From positions 6,138,001-6,202,000 of the forward strand of contig OZ199840.1 of the NCBI GenBank assembly GCA_964304625.1: DNA of 64,000 nucleotides. Direction: 5' to 3'. The position numbers and the translations under genes were made by a program. Positions 51,761 to 63,990 of the stretch are shown here, piece by piece; position 1 is the first letter of the stretch, and the number at the start of each line of letters is the position of its first letter. The notes beneath the pieces are model-generated. The model did no database searches. It was not told the DNA's origin and worked only from the letters and a program-made list of their open reading frames with translations. The DNA is from Kudoa neothunni (lineage: Eukaryota > Cnidaria).

Positions 51761-53298
51761 TTAAAGTTCATCCTTGGAGTCTTCGGCGATTTTGTTAGTA
51801 TTTTTCTCAATGAATTTAACAAAAGCATCGAGACTTCTAGCACCGGAGTATTGCATGGGTTTTTCCTCAGTCGATCCAGCCTTGGAGAAGAAAAGAGTTG
51901 GGAAACCAGTTATATCATAATCGGTAAGAGGAATGTCGTTAGCAGTGGCATCAAATTTGGCAATAACGATAGATGGATCATTTTTGTATTTTTCGGCGAG
52001 CTCATTCCAGATAGGTTCCAATTTCTTGCAATGTCCACACCATGGGGCATACATTTTGATGAAAACATTTTTGTTTTTATCCGACACAAAAGATTTGAAA
52101 TTGTTGGCAACAACAACCACTGGTGCACCTTCTTTCTGTTGTTCGGGGATAGGTTCGGATTTATAGTAGGGTTCTATTTTTCCTTCACTGAAGTCGGTAA
52201 CAAATTGTTTCAACTCTTCGGGCAATTTTTTGAGATCACTGAATTTGATAGAAGATTTTGGAACGTATCGTTTGAATTCAGCATCATCAATGGTGAAAAC
52301 GAGTTCATCTTTCTTGGCATCAAAACCAACACTATCAATATAACCAGAAAAGTCGTCAGATGCAGCAATAGCAAACTGAACACTGGGGTATTTCTCAGCA
52401 ATAGGGAACAATCTGTTTCGGATCATTTTAAAGTATGAGCTATTGGTTTTGAAGGAGGATGCAACGAATACAGTGGCAAGTGGTCGGGGTATATTCTCAT
52501 CATTGGTAACATCTCTCAAAGCAACTCTTCCATGTAGACTGTATTTAACAAAATCATCAAACTTCTTGATATCTTCTTCAGCACCATTCTCCGCTTCGAC
52601 GTTGGTAACGAGTTGTTGGGCACGTTGGAAAACAAGACTTTCAGGAGTGGCAATTGAAAACACTTTTGAGGGGATTTTCACAAGGCTGACACCAAATTGT
52701 GCTGCACCAAGATACTTTTCGGCAACCTCTTCAAATCTTTTGAAAGCTTGAGTGTTTTTACCTTTAGTAAACAACACAAAGGTAGTGTCCACATCGTTCT
52801 TGAGGAATTTAGAAACCTCGCCATCTTCCAAGTCTTTGTACAATGGTGAGCCGTGTTTCTTAGCAAATGCAGTAAGGCTGTGCTTATCTCGGTGACCTTG
52901 ATAGTCAACAACTTTTTCGGTAGGGGTGCTTTTTTCGTTGTATTTGATAAATTTCAGGGTTGGATAACCTCCAACGCTGAAACGTTGGCAAATTTCTTTA
53001 CCACTGGTTGTGCAATCAACTTTCACAATGGCACCATAACTTTCGTCCACCAGGTTGGCAACTTCCTCCCAATCTGGAGCCAATCGTTTGCAATGTCCGC
53101 ACCTATTCCAGTCAATCGATTTATTAGCGAATAAGAGCTAATAAAATACCAAGGAGCGAAGAATTTCACGAAAGCTTTTCCGTGCTTCATTAGGTTCTGA
53201 TCGAAATTCTCATCATTCCATTCTTCAGGTTTTTTGGCTGAATTCAAATTAAACAATGAAGATGTGGCTATTAATCCAAACAGGATAAAATTTAACAT
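51761..53298 (-). CDS. Protein disulfide isomerase, ERp57/PDIA3-like
   Basis: Soluble ER oxidoreductase that forms and reshuffles disulfides in secreted proteins. Two exons: 53298-53150 and 53102-51761, joined over a 47-nt intron that splits the Trp codon of the first active site; 496 residues. A signal peptide covers residues 1-20. The a domain has APWCGHC with Cys51 and Cys54; the b and b' domains follow; the a' domain has YAPWCGHC with Cys405 and Cys408; the protein ends in KDEL, the ER retrieval signal. KSEPIPE between b' and a', and DATANDIP after the second active site, are characteristic of the PDIA3 group, although vertebrate PDIA3 ends in QEDL. Both active sites are intact. PDIA3 partners with calnexin/calreticulin; whether that holds here is inference. 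Confidence 0.95.
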
Positions 53299-54439
53299 TT
53301 TCTAGATGTGAAAATTAGTTTTGTAACACTCGAGTAGAAACCACCTACCGGCAACAACTTAAGTATGACTCACCACTAAGCACGAATACGAACGAAATAT
53401 CTTTGGTGTTATAATACGATAGTCTCTTGTTATTAAAGTGCGAACGATTCACACATTTGCGTATCACGCTATTTTTATCCAATGTACGCATTTTTATAGA
53501 CAACACTATTGAATTTTCGAACCACTTTTTACATCGCTTCGGAAGCTGCCAGAGTTGATGGAGAAAATTTCCACAAACAAACACTTTCATTATAATTCGA
53601 TTAATATCTGGATCATTAATTAACCAAATTATCCGTTCAAAAATGGTAAGTTAAATTATTTTTTTAATATTCAGCATTCTGAAAGAGTTTTAAAACTTAT
53701 TGGCATCATAATCTCAAAAGGAATCAGTCAAAACAACCTGTTAGTATCGCATTAATCATTATCACTACAATAACAACACAAAAGGTTGTTTACTCAATTA
53801 ATATCGCGAGGATAAAATACTTATTGTTGACAAGTGATGTATCATAAATATTTATTGCTTACAAGTGAAGTATTATAATTAAGGGTATAATTTAATTCCA
53901 GGAGCGAACAGCTGATATTTCGTAACCCATTTCACTTTTTTTAAATATTTCAATTGAAGCTATGAGCGAAAAATAATCTTATGTTTGATAGGCAAAAGCT
54001 AATTTTTAGCTATCGCAATTAATAGGAACCCAAACAACTGCGTAGGGTAGCACTAGCGAGACGTTCATGTGTATTCTACGACTAACAACGGTTTTATTAT
54101 CGGTGCTTACTGTATAGAAGTCAAATTATCTCTCAATATGCTGTATGTGTTCCACATTCTAATCATTAATTAAGACTTTCATATTTCAATTAAACTATTA
54201 GATGATTAATTGTGTCAAATGTTTATTTTTATTAACTAACATAAATTATTGGATGGAATATAGGTAATCCTGATGAAAATTGTTCAACAAAAATCACACT
54301 AACTTGGTTTAAAAAAAAGTGGATTAATATCCAAACAAATTACAATCTTTAATCGGAAAACACGGCCGCCTTTTCGCAGTTTAACCCAAGTGATATTTTT
54401 AATTTGGTACAGGCAATTCTTACGATAAGGAATATCTTC
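53299..54439. other. 5' flank of the PDI gene, no other gene seen
   Basis: Contains the PDI promoter region. An 81-codon minus-strand frame at 53345-53590 upstream of the PDI start is hydrophilic and unrecognised; it may be chance or 5' leader. Confidence 0.4.
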
Positions 54440-56215
54440 TAGAATAGCTAAGATACTACAAAACTGATTTCATTAATGTGTTGAGCTATTTTTTATTTCC
54501 TTATTAATATCAAATTTATTAAGTTAGATTTTTATTAAAAATTTCTGATGAGTATGATCCTGCAACCATCCTAGATTTATTGAATTCACTTAAAATTCGC
54601 TTATTCGTAAATACATTAGCGGTAACATATGTTCTAAAGGATGAAAATGACGTTTTCCATCCTACTAAAAAGTTCAGGGGGTTAGTCGTGAACCACGTGA
54701 GCCATGCGTTCTAGCCGGCCAAAGTAACCTTGTCTAATATGCACAAAACGTCGCTTTTAACGCTGAAAAACTGTTGATTTTTAAAGAAATTTCTGAATTT
54801 ATTTCTTGGTTTTCATTTAAAATTGATATATTTTATGTATAATTAATTTAGAAGAAATATTTACATTTTCTAATTCTCGAATTTTGAGAGTAGGTGACCA
54901 TTTTTATCTGACAATGGGATTTTTGTTCAAAATTTAATGTATAAAGTTTTAAAATAATTCTATTCCTTAAACCAAGCTTTTTTAAATAGAATTCGAAAAG
55001 GTTCTCTCTGTATCAACCACAACAATGTATAATGAAAAAAATTTATATCCATTGATAATCAACGCATAGAATTGGTAAATAAGTGGTGAAATTTAAAAAT
55101 CGAATTCGTTTTGAAATTTTAATAGGATACTAAAAAATTCCCATGTGCAATGAATATTAGCGTTATTTTCAATCGAGTATAGAGCGGCAATTTATGAGAT
55201 CCCCGCCTAGAAGAAATCACATATCAATAAGTTGTCATAAATAATCATGGTAAGGAAAGAAAATCTCAATTTAATAGTAATAATTCACTTATCTACAAAA
55301 ATTTTGACGTTAATAAATATTTTTGTAAAATGTGACACCAACAAAAATAACACTTAGAGAATTTCGCGTATAGTTTCTCTGGAGGTAAGATTGCTACTCA
55401 GATTTTTTAAACTTTATTAATTATTGATACAAATTTTTAATCCAGATAATGGATTTTCAAATAAGATTTAAAAGTATATTATTATGCGTAAGCAATATAA
55501 ACTTGAATTAACCTCATCATCTTTAATTTCCAAATACAACCCCGCCAAAAGAATTCTCGAATGTCAAATATTAGAAATTGGGAAATCATGCCTATTTGGA
55601 TATTTAATAAAGCTGATATCTAACCATCATCCTTTGGCTTAAATTTTCCATCAAAATTCAATGTATTAGGTCGAAGTTCATAGAACAAACATTAATGAAC
55701 TTCCAAAAGACAGATGAAATTATGTCCAAATAACTAAAAATAAATTTATTATTATTTATGCATAAATTAATTTATAAACAGGCTCGTAAAATATTGAATA
55801 TATATTTGTCATTGGATGATCTATGAGATGCAGTAGCTATATATATATTTCAATTAAGTTAACCAAATTCATAACGGTTTCTTTTATTTAATCAACTTTC
55901 CAGAACATCGTATCTGCTATGTAAGCACAGGCGAAATCGTGCGTAACTCAAATTCAACGAACGCGTAGAGTATGAATAATGCATTTTCACCATAAAATAA
56001 AAGCACCACTAACTATTATTTTGACAAATAAGTTTATATATAGGAAAATTTAAGGAACCAACTACGATATAACGCTCAAGTTCACCAGTGATTTTTAATA
56101 AAAACTAACTTAATAAATTTTGCATAAATGAAGGAATAGAAAATAGCTTAACACATTAATGAAATCAGTTTTGAAAGATCTTAGCTATTCTAGAAAATAT
56201 GCTTTACTGGAAGAA
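54440..56215. mobile_element. Element with about 130-bp terminal inverted repeats, unknown family
   Basis: The segment 54440-54570 recurs in inverse at about 56080-56215. The best part, ttctagaatagctaagat..., continues through cattaatgtgttgagctatt and ttattaagtta, with roughly 85% identity by eye. Nothing between the arms codes. Outer limits are blurred and no target duplication was found. It is unrelated by sequence to the 46.9 kb element. Confidence 0.65.
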
Positions 56216-57061
56216 TCGCCATTGCCTTTAATTTTAAAGGGCCTCGACGTTTCCGCAATGTCCATTTTTAATCGCAGCAGCTCCCATTTACAATAGATAT
56301 ATAATAAATTCACAAGAATCTGTTGCAGTTAATTATTCTTGGATCCTCGCTATCACTGGCACTCGTAGGGTTAAAAAATAATTAACTACAGTCAAAACTG
56401 TACATACTAGGATACTATGCTCCGCGCCAATAGCCATTTCTTAAACCCTCTAACGACGTGAAAAAAATCTTACACCAAATTTATTTTCGATAATTCTATT
56501 TATAAAATTAATATAAAGTGATATGTAAAGTTTTAGAAAATTCATACGTACAAATTACAAAGAAAATAAAAAATATTGGTATCATTAATCTAATTATAAT
56601 TCTATTGGATGTTTTCGCACACTACTCGTAAGCTTATGTAAACGCGGTCAGCGAATGAAATGTGTATTTTTCGCAAAGAGAAATGGACGATTAAATAAAA
56701 TGTAACAAAGAATAAAGTTAATGATCTATTTTATACAATAAAAACAGATTTTTGTTGCGGGAACTTTTCAATAAGATAGTTGACAGGTTCCGCAACATAA
56801 ATAACATAAGGTGGTTACCTTGTCGTTTTTACAAGTACCAAGTTGACGTCCGGATTGTGATTTCAAGTTTAAAGCAAAATAATGTTTATTTTGAATACTT
56901 TTTCAACGTTAGTATTTCTAGTCGGCTATGGTTCATACAATAATTGGACCAAAGCTTATAAAAAATTATCCTTCTTTGTCTTATCGTTAAGTTTTTTTGT
57001 AAATCGAAAATGCGTAAACTATTATGTCAACCATATTAGGAAATATGACGACTGGCTATCT

Positions 57062-57950
57062 TCAGCAGAACATACGTAAGAATACTAAAGATATCCTATC
57101 AACGGTGTGAACGACATCTTTAATGTTGTTATAATATTCGATAACGTGTGGTTTGCCGCCATTTTGTGGGCTTCTTATGTTGGTGTTATTTGTTCCCGTC
57201 GATAGAAAAATAACATCCTTTCCTTTCATGGGAACATACGGTGTTATCATATTTTTCTGATGGAGAAAGAATATGGTACTATGAAACGCCCCGTTCCTCA
57301 ACAAAAGCACACACGGAGGAAAATCCCCCTTATTGTGTCTTAAAGTACAAAAATAAGTGCGGCGTTTTTGCCATAACTCAGATACCAGCTATATCGACAA
57401 AAAGATTATCGGCAACAATTTTCCTCCCAGAATTATACATTGAAGATGGGAGTGCAAGAATAGTGTTTTCGCCAACTCCAACACTTCTAACAGCGTTTTC
57501 GCCGTTTTTTCCAAGGTAGGAAAAAATATTGAGGACATTTCTCAATGGGATCAACCTCGAGAAAAAATTTCAGTTCATATTTTGCCGATTTATTGGGCGT
57601 CTATTGCCTAAAGGGGCATCTTAACTTAAAAGATGTAACATGTGGATTCTAAGGGCTGTAATACACCAATCACATATGCGCGATCGAGAGGAGAGCGGTA
57701 TGGCACCAGCACCTTTAACGCTAATAACGCAGCAGGTTAGCGTAACAGTTCGGACTTTTTGTTACAAAAGGGAAAAGTTGTTCGTCAGTTGTGACGAACT
57801 AATCAGGGGAAAAGTACTTGGCTATTCATTCACCCACATAGTTTAAATATCACGAATTGAAGCAAATGTAACATTCCTGTTTTTATTACAAAAATGTAAC
57901 GCCCGTGATATTTTTTTAACGAGCTCGAGAAAAAAGCTGACAATAATCAT
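57062..57950 (-). pseudogene. piggyBac transposase remains of element D
   Basis: Broken minus-strand frames give NILNIFSYLGK-like and NTILALPSSMYNSGRKIVADN pieces, then NMITPYVPMKGKDVIFLSTG and VIEYYNNIKDVVHTVDRISL (57310-57062), the piggyBac blocks SYVPKKGKNVIFLST and YYNKTKGGVDTVDRM. Many stops and frame changes; only the C-terminal half is recognisable here. Confidence 0.75.
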
Positions 57951-58001
57951 ATCCAAACACATTGATATTTTTTATAATCTCTTCAAAAATATCTCCATTA
58001 A

Positions 58002-60075
58002 CCTTCAAAATAAATTAGGGTGTATTTCAACCCCACACATTCTCTAAGATCATTTTTTAAACACAAATGGTTAGATTAATTTGATTTTGACTTCATGTTA
58101 TCTTCTATATTATAGAGATCTTTACAAAGATGTAATAAAGTATTCGTATTTTAAAAAAGAAAAAAATTAAATCATAAACACCTAAATAAAAATTGGGTAA
58201 AAGTCGACCCCAAATTTTTTTAGGCAAAATTGTAAGACATAAAAAATAATATTTATATTTGAGGTTTAAGAGAATTTTATCGACAAAACATTGACTAAAT
58301 AACAATACATTAGTGGCCATCATGTATTGCGCACGCACCTCAATTTAAACTATGAGTTCTTCTTCTGATTACTGCGATAGTTGCTCCGATTTAGATGATC
58401 TCGTTGTTAAAAATTTACGTCTTCGTGAAATCTCATCGGATATATCTGATGATGACGTTGAATTGGCCACCGATTCTTTGCTTGACAAAACTGGAAATTT
58501 CTAATCAGCTAATAAACTTATAATTTCAAGAACTGGATCAGAAAATATTTTTAATAATCGTCCTAGTGTATCACCTCTCGCTTTATTGAGAGTGATTAAT
58601 TTAGGTGATACATTCCGACTATTATTGAATCAAGAAGTTTACGATCTGATCCTAAAATTTACAAATTCATTTGGTGCTAATCACTTTGATAGTAGTTGGG
58701 ATAATTTAGATAAACCCGAATTTGAGGGTTATAATATTGGTGGTCTGTTGTTAATGGTTACCCACAAAGACTGACAGGAACCCATTTCGGAGTTATTTGG
58801 AGTGATTTGCTTACACGTAGTTTCCGTCCATTTGATGATATATGCATTGATGGGCAGATAGTTTCTTTCAGAGGCCGTTACCCATTTAAACGATACATGC
58901 CTAGCAAACCAGCTAAATATGGTATTAAGATTTTTCTCGTAGTTGATCCTAGATCAACTTATGTATTTAATATATAATATCGACGTCTATTTGTGAAAGC
59001 AGAACCAATTTGATTTGTGATAACTTTTTCACGTCTGTGGGACTGGCCGAGGAACTGCTATGAAAAAAACTAGCCTTACTCGGGACATTGAGATCTAATA
59101 AAAGAGAAATTCCGCCATATTTAAGACTATCGAAAAATACTCCTATTAATTTCTCTCTTTTGTGGTTGATGGTAAAATGATGATTTTAAGGCGCTTGTTC
59201 AAGAGAAACAAACCTGTTTATATGTTGTGCACCTCTGCAACTAATACCAACGTTTCCGAAGAAGAGCCCTACAAACTTGATGTAATATTCTATTACAACT
59301 CTGCGAAAGGGGGAGTTGATACTATTTCTCGGTTACTTGCATCGGTAAATGTAAAAAGATTCATTAGACGTTGGCCCCTGATTGTATTCTTCAACATGGT
59401 TGATATTTCATTGATAAATGGGTTTTCAATGTATAAAGAAATATTTTGTCAAGCCAACGCCAACATAAGCAGGAGAAATTATTTAAAAAGTATGGCTGCA
59501 GAGTTGACAGCGCGCTTTAAAAACACGAAGAAAAGAAGACAATTTAGCTAGCATACTTGTGAATAACGCTCCGAAAAATTCGATTCGATTCAATTCAAAG
59601 GTGTCAATTGTGTGAAAGATAAAAAGATCATAAAACCTCAGCAAAATGTCATAGTTGCAACGCATCATGTTGTAAAAAATATTCTAAAATTGTTTGTTTG
59701 AATTGTTCATGATACTATTTCTGTTATTTAACATCTTTCTCATTTATATCGAAATAAAACTTGTTTAATAATTATTTAACTGTTTAAAATATTAAAAATT
59801 AATAATAAATCAAATTTAAAGTGCATATATTGACATTTCCTTATATTAGGTATAATTAAATCATCAAAAACTCAAATTCTCCTATGGCTGCGCACGCGCA
59901 CCACAATGTTATCAATTTTATTACTTCTTTTTTACAATGTTTTGCCAATGGATATTGCTTAAAACTTATATACACAGTTTTGTTTATATTTACTATGAAA
60001 AAATTAAAAAAATGTGGGGTCGAAATATACCCCGATTTTATTTGGAAGGTGTAAATTTTCAAGCTATTTAGAAGG
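58002..60075 (+). mobile_element. piggyBac element E, inserted into element D
   Basis: TTAA at 57998-58001 and 60076-60079 flanks 2074 bp with ends CCTTCAAAAT and, reversed, CCTTCTAAAT. The left side carries two copies of the agggtgtatttcaacccc-type motif about 177 bp apart (58017, 58193) and the right side one (60010-60030), the same layout as A and C but mirrored because the gene is on the plus strand. It must be younger than element D. Confidence 0.85.
58351..59700 (+). pseudogene. piggyBac transposase of element E, interrupted
   Basis: Starts MSSSSDYCDSCSDLDDLVVK at 58351. Later frames give FEGYNIGGLLLMVTHKD (58586-58774), DDICIDGQIVSFRGRYPFKR and PAKYGIKIFLVVDP near 58840-58955, and a 129-codon frame (59162-59551) with VIFYYNSAKGGVDTISRLLA, where the final catalytic Asp block is kept. 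A Cys-rich C-terminal zinc-finger-like region follows near 59605-59700. At least four breaks are present and part of the centre appears deleted. Confidence 0.85.
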
Positions 60076-60759
60076 TTAATGAATGTCAAAAAACAATCCA
60101 AAACTTCTTTTCGCTTTGAATGCAGTATACGTCGAGTCCTGGGTTACATTCGATTACATAACGTTCATCAGATAAGCAATTTTCAACCTCATTACCATAT
60201 GATTCTAATTCCTCAATAAATTCCAAAACATCGCTGTTCATATTTACTTTTCAGAGAAGTGAACCGCGTGCATATCACAATGGTATTTATTAATATAACC
60301 GTCATATTCTAACTTACAAATTCAAATATAAAATTTTCTAAACCCATTATTGTTGTTTAAATTTGATAAAATATAATGTTCTAAGAGTTAAACATTACCA
60401 TATTATAGATTTCTGCTTCTTTAACTTGTGAGAATAGATCGTTTATTGTGTTTTAGATAATTCTATAATATATATCTTATTTAAAATTAAAATAAATCAA
60501 TATTAAATTTATTAAATATCGATCAATTTGATCGAGAAACAAGAGGAATCACGCACCACATGAATGACGAGGACATACGATGTAATGGTAATTTCACCCG
60601 AATACGATTATTACGGATTAATCTATGATTTGTCTAATATTTTCCTCCAAAATCTCTCATCAGAATATAAAATAATTTTGCGCATCATTTTATAATAATA
60701 TTTAAAATAAATTTTTCAAACAAATCTGGCGTAAAATATGCCCCAATGCCGTTAGAGAA

Positions 60760-61206
60760 TTTATCAATTATTTTAGTTTAAAGCAATGCGGTGAGCCAAG
60801 GACATTTAACTGTCGGTGATCGAAATAAATTATACCTGTATTTTACAACAAAAGTTTAAGACGAATTAAAAATGATGCCGTAAACAGGTAGATGACATTT
60901 AAGATTAAAATATTATGGCCAACAAAAACAATCTCCAGACAATCTTAAGAAGTTATGTGTACAGATATATTTTGTAAGAAGAAGAGCATGATATTTCTCC
61001 ATAAATTTTTAAATGACAACCCCATATTGTTGATATTTTTATTAAATTTGAAATATGGGGAATCCCAAAAGAGCATAAAATAGCCAGAAGTTTCCGGCCA
61101 AATACTAGTCAATAATCAAAAAATATACTGCTATAATTCTAATCAAAAATCATAACTGTCAAATAACCACACATTAACAATTAAGAGAGGAGTAGTTGAG
61201 TGGGAG
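60760..61206. other. No gene seen
   Basis: Spacer that includes the 3' flank of the E2 gene. Nothing recognisable. Confidence 0.4.
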
Positions 61207-61921
61207 TTATTTTTTTGGAGTTGCAAAATTTCTACACCATGTACTAGCGTTTTGTAGGAATTTTTCCTTGTTATTAAGAAATTCATCGGCTACATCACTT
61301 CTTACAGCCTGTTCTGGTTCGGGATCGTTCACAAGTGCTAACAACGATTGCAAAACTAAAAATAACTACAATAAAACTGAACACATTACCAATTGGTTAC
61401 CATGTTCTGCTTTGGTGGCTGGTTTCCAATTCTCGGCCGCAATGATAGGCATACAAATCTGGCCTTTTTCGTCGATATTTGGATGGTAGATTTTTGTCTT
61501 AAAAATGACCTAAATCCAATCATTCGAGTTCGAAATTTCACCATCAACATAAATAACAACTATTCGAGTTGTTAAAGGTATGTTTTATTATATTAAATAA
61601 AAAGATATTACTTTAGGTGGTTTGAATGGGTACTCGGAAGGGAATTCCATAGAAAAATTAAAACAATAACCACAATATGGAGGTGTCGACTAGATGATCA
61701 AACTGAATCCAGCTCCCAAAAACAATCAACTAATCCACATACCGGCATCAACATACCACACCATATCAACACATTTTGCTCATCGGGAGTGACATGACAG
61801 AAATTTGATATACTTGATTTATTTATGTCAGTAATTTCCTAAAATTTCAAAAGTTGAAAATTCAAACCAACCACCATTTTTAAGTTAGAGTTACTTTTGC
61901 AAGACGTCTTGTAGCCGACAT
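61207..61921 (-). pseudogene. UBE2L3/UbcH7-like ubiquitin-conjugating enzyme with two single-base breaks
   Basis: UbcH7 carries ubiquitin to HECT and RBR ligases. Five exons are recognisable: 61921-61895 (MSATRRLAK), 61840-61743, 61689-61612 (PPY...EFPSEYPFKPPK), 61508-61401 ([19 protein letters not shown], with the catalytic Cys) and 61355-61207 (LQSLLALVNDPEPEQ...). Introns are canonical. Exon 2 is 98 nt where 99 is needed, so EITDINKS and KFLCHVTPDEQNVLIW fall in different frames; exon 4 is 108 nt where 109 is needed, at a T run. With both bases the protein would be about 153 residues (human 154). Either this is a young pseudogene or the bases are sequencing errors. UbcH7 Pro88 is kept, but His119 is replaced by Gln (PEPEQAVR). 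Confidence 0.75.
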
Positions 61922-63700
61922 AAAATATCGTTTTCACTCGCGTGCAAATTTCTAATCCTCAATAAATTTTTGATTGGTGGTCTTTAGGTGTATACTAAAA
62001 ATTTACGATATAACGCGATATTTTTTACTAAAGTTCAATATTTGCGGTGTTGAATTGTATCAGTTAGAAGATCTTATACACGATTGTCTAGGGTATGAAG
62101 CTGCACGTCCATCATTTTTGGAATGTAACGTATAAATACGAGTACGTTAAAGTTGTATTAAAAATAGTTTTGATATAATATTGACATGTATGGTGGAAAA
62201 AGAGATTCTACTGGGCTAAATGTGATTTTATAATGGTAATAACAGATTAAAAGTAAGATTAACGAACATATTAAGTAGTTTTTGCGTGAGATATTTTCTG
62301 TGATTAAAGCTTGAATAAATTCGATTGTATTTTTTACTTCTGAGATATATTTTAATTACATTTTCTAACCTACTATTCTACTTAATTTAAATTTTATTAG
62401 TATTATAGGATGAAAAGATTAGAATTTAACTTGGCGAATGTCTCACGAACATGGTTATGAATGTTTATTTATTCAACCTTATATATTCAACCTTATATCT
62501 TTCAGCATTAATTTGATTTTTTTATTAAAATTGAAGATTTCATTTGCATGTGTAAAGTAGCAAACTCTTCAACTCTAGAATATTTTACTCCAACCTTTAG
62601 GTTTATACTTTACGAAAACGCGTGGAATTTTTCCTCTGTATGAGCCAAAAATTCTCGTTTATAAATTATATTGACATATTTATTAAAATTATAACTAAAA
62701 TATAATTCAACAAATATTCGAACTAAGGATACATATTTAATATTAATATTAATCTTATTAGAAATTAAGTGATTAATAATCAAAAGATTATTCCCTGAAC
62801 CTGTTGTCTTTCTACTAAGACATGCGTGGAAATAGTGAATCCTTATAAAAATACTGATATTTTTTATTATCTGTGGAGATATAATTTATTATTATTGTTC
62901 CTAATTTCATTATGATCGTAAATATTTTAGAAGTTTTATTTAAAATATTGGAAACCAACCGACTTGATTGCTTTGTGAATAATCAAAAATTTTTAATTTT
63001 TTAATATCCTTAAAAATTAATATAATATTGATTAATGTTACCTAAAAATAAAAGAATATATTAGTTTTTTATCTAATTTGTTAGCGCATGCGATCAATTT
63101 TTCATAATTTTATAAATTTATGATGGACGTTATCATTAAAGAATAATAAAGATTTTCGAATTTAAATTCTGTTTATAGCTTCATATTTTTAATTTATATT
63201 TTTGTGTATATCCAGAAATTTTAAATACTATTAATAAGGGCTGCCCCGATACCGATGCCAATAAAATTTCTTTTTTTAAAACCAGTATAAAATTAGGAAT
63301 ACTGTGTCAAATTACATAAAAATGTATCGTGATATCTTTAAATTATTTATACATTTTTATAAATCTCTACGCATTTCACCATTGAATAGTACAAAAAACA
63401 TATTAGGTTTACAATATTCATCAGGCCTGTCAATAAAATATCAGGTAATGGTAAAGTATGCGACATCTAAAAAATGTCCTCTTGCGCATGTTTTTTCGAA
63501 TTTCTTTTTTCACGATTCTCGATAATTATATAAAAGAATATGGGGAGCAAAAATTCAGCTCAAATTAATAACTCTAAAATTTTAAGAATTTCTCATCCGA
63601 ACGCAGTTGGATCAGGGTTGCCAGAGTTGGTACGTTTTAAGGTGAATGGGTTTCGAGATAAAATTATTATAAATATATACCACATGATAAACTAGTGTGT
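61922..63700. other. No gene seen
   Basis: AT-rich, stops in all frames. A 73-codon plus-strand frame at 63304-63525 (SNYIKMYRDIFKLFIHFYKS) is not recognisable; it could belong to the hAT-like fragment that follows. Confidence 0.4.
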
Positions 63701-63990
63701 TAGAAGACTTGGAACAAAGTATCCACTAGTATCACCCAAGTTACTCAAAACTTCAAAATGAACATAACGAACTACAAATTTTATTTGGCATCGAGTATCA
63801 CAAAATATTGTATCTCTGCTGCATAAGATGGCTGTCTCTTGATCAAGTTATTCAGAAAATATTGGAAGAATGGACAGTTCTCACAACGTTTCCTAAGGTT
63901 GGACCACAGGAAATCAAGGCTAAACTCGCACCCAAAATATTTACATCTCTATTTAAACCCATAAATAAAATGTATTATGCCTTTTTTTAA
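63700..63990 (+). pseudogene. hAT-like transposase fragment at the window edge
   Basis: A frame reading ELQILFGIEYHKILYLCC joins IRWLSLDQVIQKILEEWTVL, which resembles the RWLSL...V..IL..W block of hAT-derived proteins of the KIAA1586/ZMYM type. It ends in a stop at 63990 after an apparently unrelated tail. Too short for a firm call; upstream parts are broken or missing. Confidence 0.45.

Larger units (their letters stand above)
56446..60759 (-). mobile_element. piggyBac element D, outer element split by element E
   Basis: The left end is CCCTCTAACG (56446) and the reversed right end TTCTCTAACG (60759), 8 of 10 matching, with a ggcgtaaaatatgcccc motif near the right end. The flanks (taaa, ttta) are degraded TTAA. 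Without the 2078 bp contributed by element E it is about 2.2 kb, like elements A and C. The minus-strand transposase N-terminus (MNSDVLEFIEELESYG) lies right of E at about 60240-60085, and the C-terminal part lies left of E at 57950-57062. It is heavily decayed and is the oldest piggyBac layer at this locus. Confidence 0.75.

Noticed and set aside
51713-52438. A 241-codon plus-strand frame overlapping the PDI gene.
   Set aside because: It is antisense to the fully conserved PDI coding sequence and has no independent similarity.
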